The position numbers were made by a program, and so were the translations under genes. This document shows positions 7,344 to 15,834 of a stretch of DNA of 64,000 bases, piece by piece. Under the pieces are notes generated by a model that ran no database searches, was not told the origin of the DNA, and saw nothing but the letters and a program-made list of their open reading frames with translations. Positions within the stretch are counted from its first letter, which is position 1. Each line of letters opens with the position of its first letter. Source of the stretch: Pseudomonadota bacterium (lineage in GTDB: Bacteria; Pseudomonadota; Alphaproteobacteria; Rhizobiales; Xanthobacteraceae); contig JAEYRD010000160.1 of assembly GCA_023435725.1 (NCBI GenBank), positions 1 through 64,000 on the forward strand, in the 5' to 3' direction.

Positions 7344-8906
7344 TCACCCCACCATCCGGTCCCGCCCGCTCCAGAAGCCTGCGCGCAGCACCTTCTTGTC
7401 GACCTTTCCGACCCCCGTCATCGGCAATTGCTTGACGAACCGGATCTGCTTGGGCGTATGCGCCGAGCCCTTTCGCGTCTTCACGAGATTGATCAGTTCG
7501 TCGGGGTCGGGTTGAGCCCCCTCGCGCGGCACGATGATCGCAGTGACGGCCTCGCCCCATTTCTCGTCGGGAATGCCGACGACCGCGACCATCGCGACAT
7601 CCGGGTGCTGCGACAGCACGTCCTCGACCTCGCGCGGAAAGATGTTGAAGCCGCCGGTGACGATCATGTCCTTCTTGCGGTCGAGGATGAACATGTAACC
7701 GCGCTCGTCCCTGCGCGCGATGTCGCCGGTGTGGACCCAGCCGTTCTTCAGCGTCTCGGCGGTAACATCAGGCCGCTTCCAGTATTCCGCCATGACATGC
7801 GGGGCGCGCACGCAGATCTCGCCGGCCTCGCCGGTCTTCACCTCCTGGTCGTTGTCGTCGAGGATCTTGACCTCGCAGGCTGCGATCGGGAAACCGCAGG
7901 ACAGGAACAGCTCGGGCGTCTTGGGATCGTGATCCGCCTTGCGCAGCACCGAGACCGGATAGCATTCGGTCTGGCCGTAGAGTTGCGAGAACACCGGGCC
8001 GATCCGCTCGATACCCTCGATCAGCCGGCTCGGCGACATCGCAGAGGCGCCATAGAGCACGAGCTCGAGCGAGGAGAGGTCGGTCTTGCTCAGCGCGGGA
8101 TGATCGAGCAACACGTAGATCATGGTCGGCACGAACAGCGTGAAATTGATGCGCTCGCGCGCGATCGTGGCCAGCACCGCCTCTGGATCGAAGCCCTTCA
8201 GCATGTGCACGGTGCCGCCGCGCATCAGGGTCGGCAGCACTTTCGTGCCGGCGACGTGGCTGATCGGAGCGACAGTGAGATAGCGTGCGGCCTCCGGAAT
8301 CTCGAAGTCGGCGAGGATCGCGCCGGCGGCTCCAGCGTTTTCTCGGTGGTAGCGCAGCGCGCCCTTGGACTTGCCGGTCGTGCCGCCTGTGTAGTTCAGC
8401 GTGGCGAGATCGTCGGGGCCGGCGAGGCACAGCGCGCTGGCGTGGCCTTCGATCTCGATCGCCTGCAGCAGGTCGGCGCCATAGTCGGCCGGTCCCATGG
8501 TGAAGACCGCCTTGAGACGGCCCGCCTTCGCGGCGAGCTCGCCGCCGCGATCGCGGAAGGCGGCAGCATCGACCACCAGCACTTCCGCCTCGGAATCCTC
8601 GAGCTGGAACAGCTGGTCGCCCTGCGATCCCAGCGGGTGCAGCCAGGTGATGCAGAACCGAGACAGCTGCGCCGCGACGCCGGCGCACCAGGTGTCGGCG
8701 CGGTTGGCGGTGAGGAAGGCGACGCGCGCGCCGGGCTGCAATCCAAGCCGCATGAACACGCCCTGGATGCGTCCGATCAGGTCGATGGTGCCCTGATAGC
8801 TCAGCGATCCGCCGGGCCATGCGAACGCGGTGCGGCCGGGATAGCGCGACAGCGCCCGTAGCGTCTGCGCGCAAGCCGGGGACGATGCGTGGAGCGGATC
8901 GGACAT
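7344..8906 (-). CDS. Acyl-CoA synthetase (AMP-binding, FadD-like)
   Basis: 520-residue ANL-superfamily ligase that activates a carboxylic acid as acyl-AMP and then as a CoA thioester. The phosphate-binding motif YTGGTTGKSKG is near residue 177, the adenine motif GQTECYP near residue 310, the hinge motif FILDRKKDMIVTGGFNIFP near residue 410, and the C-terminal catalytic lysine in MTGVGKVDKK near residue 508. ATG 8906 is preferred: it starts right before conserved sequence, while the open frame up to 9038 adds a cysteine-rich unlikely leader. Substrate unknown. It is divergent from the 9032 flavoprotein, so the two may share a 125-base regulatory region. Confidence 0.88.
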   Translation of the reverse strand: MSDPLHASSPACAQTLRALSRYPGRTAFAWPGGSLSYQGTIDLIGRIQGVFMRLGLQPGARVAFLTANRADTWCAGVAAQLSRFCITWLHPLGSQGDQLFQLEDSEAEVLVVDAAAFRDRGGELAAKAGRLKAVFTMGPADYGADLLQAIEIEGHASALCLAGPDDLATLNYTGGTTGKSKGALRYHRENAGAAGAILADFEIPEAARYLTVAPISHVAGTKVLPTLMRGGTVHMLKGFDPEAVLATIARERINFTLFVPTMIYVLLDHPALSKTDLSSLELVLYGASAMSPSRLIEGIERIGPVFSQLYGQTECYPVSVLRKADHDPKTPELFLSCGFPIAACEVKILDDNDQEVKTGEAGEICVRAPHVMAEYWKRPDVTAETLKNGWVHTGDIARRDERGYMFILDRKKDMIVTGGFNIFPREVEDVLSQHPDVAMVAVVGIPDEKWGEAVTAIIVPREGAQPDPDELINLVKTRKGSAHTPKQIRFVKQLPMTGVGKVDKKVLRAGFWSGRDRMVG

Positions 8907-9031
8907 ATGTTTCCTCGTTGCTTTGTCATCGGCTTCTGGCGTGCCAATGTTTGCGTGCAACGCTAGCACAGAGAATGCGGGATGGAACGACAAAGCCCGC
9001 GCAGGGAGGCAAGAGTGACAGGGAGGCTTGG

Positions 9032-9997
9032 GTGACATCCGATCGACTGCAACACTTCCGCGATCGTCTCGCTTTGCCTTTGATCGCAGCGCCGATGTTT
9101 CTGGTGTCGGGCGTCGAACTCCTGGTCGCGACCTGCCGCAACGGCGTGATCGGCAGCTTCCCCACCGCCAATTGCCGCAGCACGGAACAACTGGATGCGT
9201 GGCTCACCGAGATCGAAACGCGGCTGCGGCAGCACGAACACCAAACCGGCCGCAAGGCGGCGCCGCTCTGCCCGAACCTGATCGTGCACCGCTCCAATGC
9301 GCGGCTGGAGCAGGACCTCGCCGTGCTGCTGCGGCACAGGCCGGAGATCGTCATCACCTCGGTCGGCTCGCCCGCGCCGGTGCTCAAGCCACTGCATGAT
9401 GCCGGTGCGCTGGTGCTGGCGGACGTTGCCTCGATCCGCCACGCCGAGCGCGCGGCGGAAGCAGGCGCCGACGGGCTCGTGCTGCTCACCGCGGGCGCCG
9501 GCGGTCAGACCGGCTGGCTCAACCCGTTCGCCTTCGTCCGCGCCGTGCGCGCGTTCTATGATGGCATCATCGTGCTCGCGGGCGGCATCAGCGACGGCCG
9601 CGCGCTGCTTGCCGCCGAAGTGCTCGGCTGCGATCTCGCCTATATGGGCACGAAGTTCATCGCCACGCGCGAGAGCATGGCGGACGAGCGCTACAAGCGG
9701 ATGCTGGTCGACAGCAGCGCCGACGACATTTTGCTCACCACGGCGTTCACAGGCTTGCAGACCAGCATGCTCAAGCCGTCGATCGTGGCTGCCGGTCTCG
9801 ATCCCGACGACCTGCCGGCGCGTGGCGCGATCGACATCGCCAAGGACATCGACGTCGCCGCGCGCGAGAGCCGCCCCAAACGCTGGCGCGATATCTGGAG
9901 CGGCGGCCACTCGACGTCGGGGGTGACCGATGTGATGGCGGTCGACGATCTCGTTGCGCGGACGCTCGCGGAATATCGTGAGGCGGGTGGACGGTAG
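9032..9997 (+). CDS. Nitronate monooxygenase-like flavoprotein lacking the catalytic histidine
   Basis: 321 residues, a paralogue of the 3197 gene along the full TIM barrel (F-DRLALPLIAAPMFL-SG, then N-IVHRSN-RLEQDL). Where the paralogue and family have GAGGHAG, this protein has GAGGQTG, placing glutamine 159 at the active-site histidine position. FMN-binding segments (LAGGISDGRALLAAEVLG, MGTKFIATRES) are kept, so it should still bind flavin but may do different chemistry. Start is GTG 9032 with GGGAGG 8 bases upstream. It is divergent from an acyl-CoA ligase. Confidence 0.83.
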   Translation: MTSDRLQHFRDRLALPLIAAPMFLVSGVELLVATCRNGVIGSFPTANCRSTEQLDAWLTEIETRLRQHEHQTGRKAAPLCPNLIVHRSNARLEQDLAVLLRHRPEIVITSVGSPAPVLKPLHDAGALVLADVASIRHAERAAEAGADGLVLLTAGAGGQTGWLNPFAFVRAVRAFYDGIIVLAGGISDGRALLAAEVLGCDLAYMGTKFIATRESMADERYKRMLVDSSADDILLTTAFTGLQTSMLKPSIVAAGLDPDDLPARGAIDIAKDIDVAARESRPKRWRDIWSGGHSTSGVTDVMAVDDLVARTLAEYREAGGR

Positions 9998-10150
9998 GCG
10001 GAGCCCGGCCATGACGATGTGGAGACTTCACAGCGTCTCGATCACAGTTAATCCCGCACTCCTGCGGCCTCCCGCATTTAACGGCAGATTAACCAACCCC
10101 CGCCAACAATCCCCCTCGAGGCCGCCAATCAGGACCGAGAGGGACAGGCG

Positions 10151-10399
10151 ATGGACTTCGATTTTCTCAACACCAAGACGGCGGCATCGCTGGACGAAAT
10201 CCGCGTCCGCGTCGCTCACGCGCTTGCCCGTCATCCGCTATGCCGCAACGTCCGCTTCGACATCGTCAGCGTCCCCCGCACCCGCCGGGGCGGCAACTGG
10301 ACGGTGACGCTGCAATCGGTCGAGCCGCGCGCGGTCTGGGAGGCCTCCGAGATCGTCGCCGACATCCAGGATGCCTACGATCTGGCGCTAGCCGCCTGA
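10151..10399 (+). CDS. Small conserved-looking protein, unknown function
   Basis: 82-residue soluble protein (MDFDFLNTKTAASLDEI...). A GAGAGGGACAG site precedes the ATG by a few bases. It has no signal or membrane segment, is rich in Arg, and reads as a compact alpha/beta fold. The region 9998-10150 before it contains no gene. Function not recognised. Confidence 0.65.
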   Translation: MDFDFLNTKTAASLDEIRVRVAHALARHPLCRNVRFDIVSVPRTRRGGNWTVTLQSVEPRAVWEASEIVADIQDAYDLALAA

Positions 10400-10531
10400 T
10401 TTTGTTGAATTTTCCGGGCGATGTCGCCGCAGTCCGTGCGATTGCCGCCGCGGTGGCACGGTTAAGCCTTATTTACCGCCCAGTTTCCGGGCAGTGATCA
10501 AATCGACTTGAAGTTGGACGCGGAGAGACGT

Positions 10532-11242
10532 TTGTCCAGAGCCATCACCATCATCGTTCTGACCTGCTTCCTCGTCCTTGGTGCCGCCACCACTGCCATC
10601 CTCGGGCGCGACAGCGTGCCCAGCGTCAGCGCCGAGATGATCACGCAGGCCCCGCCAAAGCCACTCGCGACCAACCGCGCCGCCAAGGCCGACCGTCTGG
10701 TTCCAGCGCTGGCGCTGGCCTCGGCGGCGATCGAGCCGGTGCAGGTGCCCGCCGACAAGCTTTCGCAGGCCCCGGTCTTGACCGAGCCGCTGCGCCAGGC
10801 CTTTGCCGCCGCGACGCCCGCCGATTTTCCGATGCCGAAGGCCGCCACTTCTGAAGCGCCTGCCGCCGCAGAGGCCCCCACGGCCACCCTGCAGGAAGCC
10901 CCGGCGAAGCCGAAGGTCGTCGCCAAGCCGCAGAAATCCTACTCGCTGCTGTCTGACGCGCAGATCTCAGGCATCAGGGATCGCCTGAAGCTGTCGTCGT
11001 CGCAGGAATATTACTGGCCCTCGGTCGAGACCGCGCTGCGCAATGTCGTCCGCAAGATCTCGGCAAACAAGCTCTCCAATCCGAACGCGCCGGGCGTGCC
11101 GATCGATCCGAACTGCGACGAGGTCCAGCAGTTGAAGTCGGCCGCGATGCCACTGCTGTTCCAGCTGCGTGACGACCAGAAAGAGGAAGTGCGCAAGCTC
11201 GCCCGCATCATCGGGTTGGAGAAGGTCGCGCAGCAGATCTGA
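10532..11242 (+). CDS. Membrane-anchored or exported protein with C-terminal helical domain
   Basis: 236 residues. A signal or anchor helix (ITIIVLTCFLVLGAATTAIL) is followed by an Ala/Pro-rich linker to about residue 130 and a C-terminal domain beginning SLLSDAQISGIRDRLKLSSSQEYYWPSVE. I recall this opening from several bradyrhizobial exported proteins of unknown function. It has one late cysteine (DPNCDE). Start is non-ATG: TTG 10532, preceded by GGAGAGACG, is preferred over the TTG at 10508, which lacks a binding site. Probably periplasmic; role unknown. Confidence 0.72.
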   Translation: MSRAITIIVLTCFLVLGAATTAILGRDSVPSVSAEMITQAPPKPLATNRAAKADRLVPALALASAAIEPVQVPADKLSQAPVLTEPLRQAFAAATPADFPMPKAATSEAPAAAEAPTATLQEAPAKPKVVAKPQKSYSLLSDAQISGIRDRLKLSSSQEYYWPSVETALRNVVRKISANKLSNPNAPGVPIDPNCDEVQQLKSAAMPLLFQLRDDQKEEVRKLARIIGLEKVAQQI

Positions 11243-11331
11243 TCCGCAGTCCCTTTCCGCGGCTCTCCGCTCCACATCAGGAACATCCGGCAACCCCCAG
11301 GCGTTGCCCACTCCAGACAGGGAGTGGACCA

Positions 11332-11985
11332 ATGCACGCCTCGACAGCCTATTTCGTCGGCGCCGCAACAATCGTCGCCGCCATCGCCATGGGCCTCGGC
11401 GGCGGCATCGTCGCCGGCAATATCATGAATCCAATCGCGCCCAAGCAGGGCCCGGACGCCAGCAAGATGGAGCGGCGCGCTGACGCCGCCGCGCCGGCCA
11501 TGACGAATGCGCCGTCCGAGCGCGTGCAATATCTCACCGGCTCGCAAGCCTTCGGCGCGATGATCGCCGCACCCGCCCAGGCACAGGGCCAAGCAGAGCC
11601 TGAGGCAAAGTCCGATCCGCAGACCACTCAAGCTGGCGCTGAACCATCAGCGCCGCAGCCTTCGCACGCGGCCTCGGTCGAGTCGCCCAAGCCGGCCGAG
11701 CTGCAGGCTTCGACGGAGCCGTCCTCATCAACCGACAATGCCTATGCCAAGGCCAGCGATCCTGACGTGAAGCGTGCCGCGTCCGAACGGCGCCGGACGG
11801 AACGCCGCGCGCGCTGGGCCGAGCGTCACCGTCACGATTCCCGCGAGCAACGCTGGATGCGCAACGGCACCGATTGGGATGACGTTGCGCGCAACGTCCG
11901 CGATGATTCCGATTCGCGGTATTTCGCCAGCCGTCCGCGTGGCGGCGTGCCGCGGATGATGCTGTTTGGTTCCGATAACAACTAG
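11332..11985 (+). CDS. Membrane-anchored low-complexity protein
   Basis: 217 residues: one N-terminal transmembrane helix (AYFVGAATIVAAIAMGLGGGIVAG), an Ala/Pro/Ser/Gln-rich disordered middle, and a strongly basic Arg-rich stretch near residues 145-165 (ERRRTERRARWAERHRH) before a short tail. CAGGGAGTGGACC precedes the ATG. It follows the 10532 gene on the same strand after 89 bases and may share its transcript. It looks disordered beyond the helix; function unknown. Confidence 0.68.
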   Translation: MHASTAYFVGAATIVAAIAMGLGGGIVAGNIMNPIAPKQGPDASKMERRADAAAPAMTNAPSERVQYLTGSQAFGAMIAAPAQAQGQAEPEAKSDPQTTQAGAEPSAPQPSHAASVESPKPAELQASTEPSSSTDNAYAKASDPDVKRAASERRRTERRARWAERHRHDSREQRWMRNGTDWDDVARNVRDDSDSRYFASRPRGGVPRMMLFGSDNN

Positions 11986-12121
11986 CCCGATAAGCCCCAT
12001 TCGCCATCGCGCACGCGATCGTGAGCGATGGCTTGCCCTGTGGCGACCCCTGCCTCAAGTTTCAACTTCCGGATGATTTCCGTTCAAGGCATGATTGACG
12101 CAGCCAGCCAAAGGCCGCGTC

Positions 12122-12463
12122 ATGGGCGTAGCGCTGTTAGCTTGGGGTCGCTTCTGCGGGCCGCAGGGCGAACGTGTGGTGCCGGCTCCCGTTGACGGAG
12201 ATGGAGCCGGCTGGCTGCTCGACTTTGTGGCGCGGCATGCGCGGACTTTGCGCGACGTTGGATTCACTGCGCTAGAGTTGCCGCCGGCATCAAAGGCGCA
12301 GGAAGGTGCGGGCCGCGGCTGCGACCGCTACGGTGTGTTCGATCCCTGCGACATCAAGCTCTCCTATCAGCACTGCCGTCCGCCGCGCGTCACGATCACG
12401 GACGCGCTCGACGGTTCGGCCTTTTCGATCGATGTCACCTGCCGTGCCTCACAAGTCATTTGA
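12122..12463 (+). pseudogene. Truncated GH13 alpha-amylase remnant
   Basis: 113 residues that resemble only the start of a glycoside hydrolase family 13 alpha-amylase: LLAWGRFCGP..., then GFTALELPPASKAQ (first barrel strand) and GCDRYGVFDPCDI (where amylases read GYGVFDPRDIGSK). After this the text stops matching and ends within about 35 residues, so the catalytic barrel with its Asp/Glu/Asp residues is absent. It cannot be an active amylase. TTG 12095 in the same frame is an alternative start. It ends 8 bases before the next gene, whose expression it may now lead. Confidence 0.6.
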
Positions 12464-12471
12464 GGGAGCCC

Positions 12472-12954
12472 ATGTCATTTCATCATGTGTCAATGCTTCC
12501 CTTCTGGACGTCCGCCGACAGTCTCATCGCGGCCTTCGCGCTCGCATTCATCGTTCCGGCACGGCATGTGCTGCCGTTCATTCTCATGTTCGGCTTTTGC
12601 GATGCGTTGGGCTCCGCGCTCGGTGTCAGCGTGCCGGTTGCAGATGGTCTTGCCGCGGTCACGCTGATGTTGTGCGGCGTGTTGCTGGTCCTGGGTCTCC
12701 CGGTCGCGCATCGTCTGACGCAATCGACGAGCTGGGCCTACATGCTGCCGCCGCTGCTTGCGATCGACAATGTCGTATCGCGTGCACCCGACCAGATCGC
12801 TCTTACGGCAATGTGGAGCACCGCAATGGCCGGCCTCGGCTTCGCGTGCGGAGCGCTGGCGCTGGGATCGTGGAACGCGAGCCCCGAACGCAGGTGGACG
12901 TTCGCCGGTGCCTGCCTGCTCGCTGCCGGAAGCGCTCTGGCATTTGGTGGCTGA
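12472..12954 (+). CDS. Polytopic membrane protein, unknown function
   Basis: 160 residues with about five to six hydrophobic helices. Two similar halves can be seen: an early helix with SADSLIAAFALAF and a later one with AIDNVVSRA, each with an Asp at the helix edge. This is reminiscent of LysE/MntP-type exporters, but the similarity is too weak for a name. A GAGGGAG site precedes ATG 12472. Its stop is only 2 bases before the beta-propeller gene at 12957, so the pair is almost certainly an operon. Confidence 0.7.
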   Translation: MSFHHVSMLPFWTSADSLIAAFALAFIVPARHVLPFILMFGFCDALGSALGVSVPVADGLAAVTLMLCGVLLVLGLPVAHRLTQSTSWAYMLPPLLAIDNVVSRAPDQIALTAMWSTAMAGLGFACGALALGSWNASPERRWTFAGACLLAAGSALAFGG

Positions 12955-12956
12955 GC

Positions 12957-14843
12957 ATGGTCGCTTCCGTCACCACCCGCAGCTATGACCGGGCCAGGAC
13001 CGGTGCGAACAATTCCGAGACGGCGCTGACGGCGACCGCCGTCCGCACCAAAGGTATCGTGAAGCTTTTCAGCATTCCGATTCCCGACGACCCCCGGCTC
13101 GAGGCGCAGCCGCTGGCGGTCGGCGGTGTGCACATGGCTGACGGCAAGACCCGCGATCTGATCTTCCAGGCCAGCATGGGCAACTGGGTTTATGCATTCG
13201 ACGCGACCACCGGCGAGAAGATCTGGGCGACGAATCTCGGACGGCCGATCATCGGAACGAGGGCCATCGACGGCCACATGACCAACGTCAATTGGGGCAT
13301 TCTCTCGACCCCCGTGATCGACGAGGGGGCAGGTATTCTCTATGCCTGCGCCTGGATCAGCGATGATGGCAGCGCCGCCAAGGGGCAGCATTTCCTTGCG
13401 GCGCTGCGGATTCGCGACGGCTCGAAAGTACACGGGCTGCTCAACCTCGAGGGTGCCGTCTACACGCCGCCGGGTGGCCTGCCCGTGCAGAAATTCGTGT
13501 CGGCCCAGCGCAAGCAGCGCAGTGCCTTGACGTTGACGCGGAACCACGTGCTGATCCCCTTCGGCACGATCGCGGAGACGTCGAAGACGGCGCGCGGCTG
13601 GCTGCTCGCGGTGGACGTCCACGCCTGGCATCTTGCGGCCGCATGGTGCTCAACCGTCACCGGCTCGGGCGGCGGACTGTGGCAGAGCGGGGCAGGTCCC
13701 GCGGTCGCTCCCGACGGCTCGATCTACGTCATCACCGGCAACGGGGCATTCTCGCCGCAACATGGCGACTTCGGCGAGAGCATCGTGCGGCTCGCCTTGC
13801 ACACCGGAAGCCATGCGCATTTCGAGGTGATGTCGTGGTGGTCCCCGTGGACCGATGCCAACCGCGTCGGCGCCGCCGCGCATGCGGTGGCCACCGACGA
13901 CGAGGACGAGCCGGCGTTACCGTCCAATGTCTCCCTGACCTCTGTGATTGGCAACGCGAAGCGGATGGGAATGGCGTTGAAACCCCTTCACGCGCGTGAG
14001 ATGGCGCATGTCGCGGTCACGTCCGGTCCTGACGCAATGGACGCACGGCTTGCGCCGGTCGTGGCGCACCACATGGCGGCGATGAACGAGTCGATGTGGG
14101 CCGACCAGGATTTCGGATCGGGCGGCCCGGTCTATGTCGCCTCGTCTCGGGCCGTGCTTGCGGCCGGCAAAGATGGCATCCTCTACACAGGCAATGCCGA
14201 TGCGCTCGGCAATACGCAGCCGGGCGATCTGGCGACCGGCCATTTCGCAGCGAACTACGCCAAGCTTCGCATGCCGCCGATCCTGTATACCTATTTCGAT
14301 CCGGCTGTCCCGGCCGCGCCGGCGTCACCGATGCAATTGAATTTGTTCCCGGGCGGCGCGACGCGGCACCTGCATGGAACACCCTTGCTGTTCCAGTCCG
14401 CCATCCATGGCACCATGCATTTTGTCGGCGGTGAGAACAGCGCTCTTCGCGCATGGTCGATCGCAGCCGACGGGACCACCGCCTATCTCGCCGGCAGCAA
14501 CGAGATCGCTTCGCCGCAATCGCCGCATCCGCCGGGCGGCATGCCCGGCTGGAGCATCACGCTGGCCGCCAACAACGGCGCCGACGGCATCATCGTGGCG
14601 ATGGTGCCCTATCAGGACAGCAACATGATGCTAAGCCCGGGCCGCTTCCTGGTCTATGACGCGCAGAATTTCGCCACCAATGCAGATGGCTCCAGGCGGC
14701 TCCAGGTGATCTGGGACAGCGAGAACTGGGGACCGGAGCACGCCTTCATGCATCCCAAGTTCAACCGTCCGATCGTCTGGAGAGGCCGCATCTATCGCCC
14801 GACCTATGACGGGCGCCTCGACGTCTATGGCCTGACCAATTAA
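12957..14843 (+). CDS. PQQ-like beta-propeller repeat protein
   Basis: 628 residues built of beta-propeller blades. WVYAFDATTGEKIWATNLGRPI near residues 75-100 is a classical PQQ-type W-motif, and later blades include GSIYVITGNGAFSP and GGPVYVASSRAVLAAGKDGILY. No signal peptide is visible with ATG 12957, so the protein may be cytoplasmic, unless an upstream start is used. No dehydrogenase cysteine pair or clear PQQ ligand set is recognised, so an enzymatic role is not claimed. It is cotranscribed with the membrane protein ending at 12954, suggesting joint action at the inner membrane. Confidence 0.78.
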   Translation: MVASVTTRSYDRARTGANNSETALTATAVRTKGIVKLFSIPIPDDPRLEAQPLAVGGVHMADGKTRDLIFQASMGNWVYAFDATTGEKIWATNLGRPIIGTRAIDGHMTNVNWGILSTPVIDEGAGILYACAWISDDGSAAKGQHFLAALRIRDGSKVHGLLNLEGAVYTPPGGLPVQKFVSAQRKQRSALTLTRNHVLIPFGTIAETSKTARGWLLAVDVHAWHLAAAWCSTVTGSGGGLWQSGAGPAVAPDGSIYVITGNGAFSPQHGDFGESIVRLALHTGSHAHFEVMSWWSPWTDANRVGAAAHAVATDDEDEPALPSNVSLTSVIGNAKRMGMALKPLHAREMAHVAVTSGPDAMDARLAPVVAHHMAAMNESMWADQDFGSGGPVYVASSRAVLAAGKDGILYTGNADALGNTQPGDLATGHFAANYAKLRMPPILYTYFDPAVPAAPASPMQLNLFPGGATRHLHGTPLLFQSAIHGTMHFVGGENSALRAWSIAADGTTAYLAGSNEIASPQSPHPPGGMPGWSITLAANNGADGIIVAMVPYQDSNMMLSPGRFLVYDAQNFATNADGSRRLQVIWDSENWGPEHAFMHPKFNRPIVWRGRIYRPTYDGRLDVYGLTN

Positions 14844-14881
14844 CGCTGCGAGATTCTTGGTTTGGAGCTCCGGCGAGCCGT

Positions 14882-14914
14882 CTTCCCTCTCCCACGACGA
14901 GGGGAGAAGGGAAG
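14882..14914. terminator. Hairpin between convergent genes
   Basis: CTTCCCTCTCCC (14882-14893) pairs with GGGGAGAAGGGAAG (14901-14914) with one bulge and a seven-base loop. It lies between the ends of the convergent 12957 and 14944 genes and could end transcription from both sides. No U-tract follows, so it may instead be a repeat unit. Confidence 0.45.
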
Positions 14915-14943
14915 TGCAGTTCGTTTCCAAGCTATATCAACGA

Positions 14944-15168
14944 CTATCCGCCGTGTGACTCCACGACCTTGCGACAGGCGTCGGAGAGCTTCGTCTTGTT
15001 CTCGCGCAGGCAGGCATTCATCTGCGGCTGCTTGCCGATATGCTCGGCGCAGAACTTGCTGGCATCGCCGCGGCAGGCCATTTGCTCCTGCGGCGTCGGA
15101 CCGGATTGCGCAGCGGCGGGCAGGGCGGTGGCGGCGATCAGCAGCGCGGCAATAACCGAAGTCTTCAT
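14944..15168 (-). CDS. Small exported cysteine-containing protein
   Basis: 74 residues. Signal peptide MKTSVIAALLIAATALPAAAQ with a clear cleavage site, then a mature part of about 53 residues with four cysteines spaced MACRGDASKFCAEH... MNACL... DACRKV. This C-x6-C ... C-x9-C pattern resembles the Cys-rich Golgi/FGFR-repeat type domain seen in small bacterial exported proteins. ATG 15168 has TGGAGGTGCTTC before it. Probably a disulfide-bonded periplasmic protein; role unknown. Confidence 0.72.
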   Translation of the reverse strand: MKTSVIAALLIAATALPAAAQSGPTPQEQMACRGDASKFCAEHIGKQPQMNACLRENKTKLSDACRKVVESHGG

Positions 15169-15416
15169 GAAGCACCTCCATTGGGGAATGTCGTTGGTCC
15201 CTCCAGGGATCAAGCGGCCTGGACCATCTCCCGCGGGCCCCTCGCCGGTCCATGCCATGTTCATGGCATCGGAACGCGGGCTCTTGCGCCGTGACGATTG
15301 CCGCCCCCCATCTTCATGGCATGTATCCGCGCGCGGTCTTTTGCCATTCAGGCTGCACGTCGGCTGCGAGACCCGGTAATTGCACCGGGGCGCCGAACAG
15401 GAAGCAGGAGAGCGAA

Positions 15417-15707
15417 ATGTCGAAAAGAGCGGGAGCGCTGAGCGCCGGGCTGACGATCATGGTGCTGGCGGGTGCGGCGATGGTGTCGCTGGGCACGAGC
15501 CCGGCGCAGGCGGTGGTCTATTGCAAGACGGTCGGCGTGCCCAAGGGCTGCGTGGTGCGGCCGACCGCGGCTGTGGTGGTCGCGCCGGTCGCGCCGGTCG
15601 CAGCGGCTGCGGTGGCTACCCCCGGTGTCGGTGCCCCCGGCGTCGGCGTTCGCGCGGGCACGCCGATGAATCGTGGCGGTCCGGTCAATCGCGTCGGCGT
15701 ACGCTGA
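15417..15707 (+). CDS. Small exported Val/Ala/Pro-rich protein
   Basis: 96 residues. Signal peptide to about residue 32 (LTIMVLAGAAMVSLGTSPAQA), then VVYCKTVGVPKGCVVRP with two cysteines and a Val/Ala/Gly/Pro low-complexity tail ending PVNRVGVR. CAGGAGAGCGAA precedes the ATG. I recognise this as the type of short secreted protein common in Bradyrhizobium, without known function. Confidence 0.72.
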   Translation: MSKRAGALSAGLTIMVLAGAAMVSLGTSPAQAVVYCKTVGVPKGCVVRPTAAVVVAPVAPVAAAAVATPGVGAPGVGVRAGTPMNRGGPVNRVGVR

Positions 15708-15791
15708 GCCTTTATTTAAGAGCGAGATTTTCGGGCGAAGGAGTCTTGCGGACGAATCCCCCGTCCTCCGCAGGTAAATACTCCGGCCCGT

Positions 15792-15834
15792 CCCCTCTCT
15801 CCGTGCGCTCCACACGTTCGGGGAGGGGGCTTTT
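15792..15834 (+). terminator. Possible terminator after the 15417 gene
   Basis: Imperfect stem CCCCTCTCTCCG (15792-15803) with CGGGGAGGGG (15819-15828), followed by GGCTTTT. It lies between convergent genes; the T-run suits the plus-strand gene. Confidence 0.35.

Noticed and set aside
12122..12463. A functional alpha-amylase
   Set aside because: Only the first strand region of the GH13 barrel is present; none of the catalytic acidic residues is encoded.
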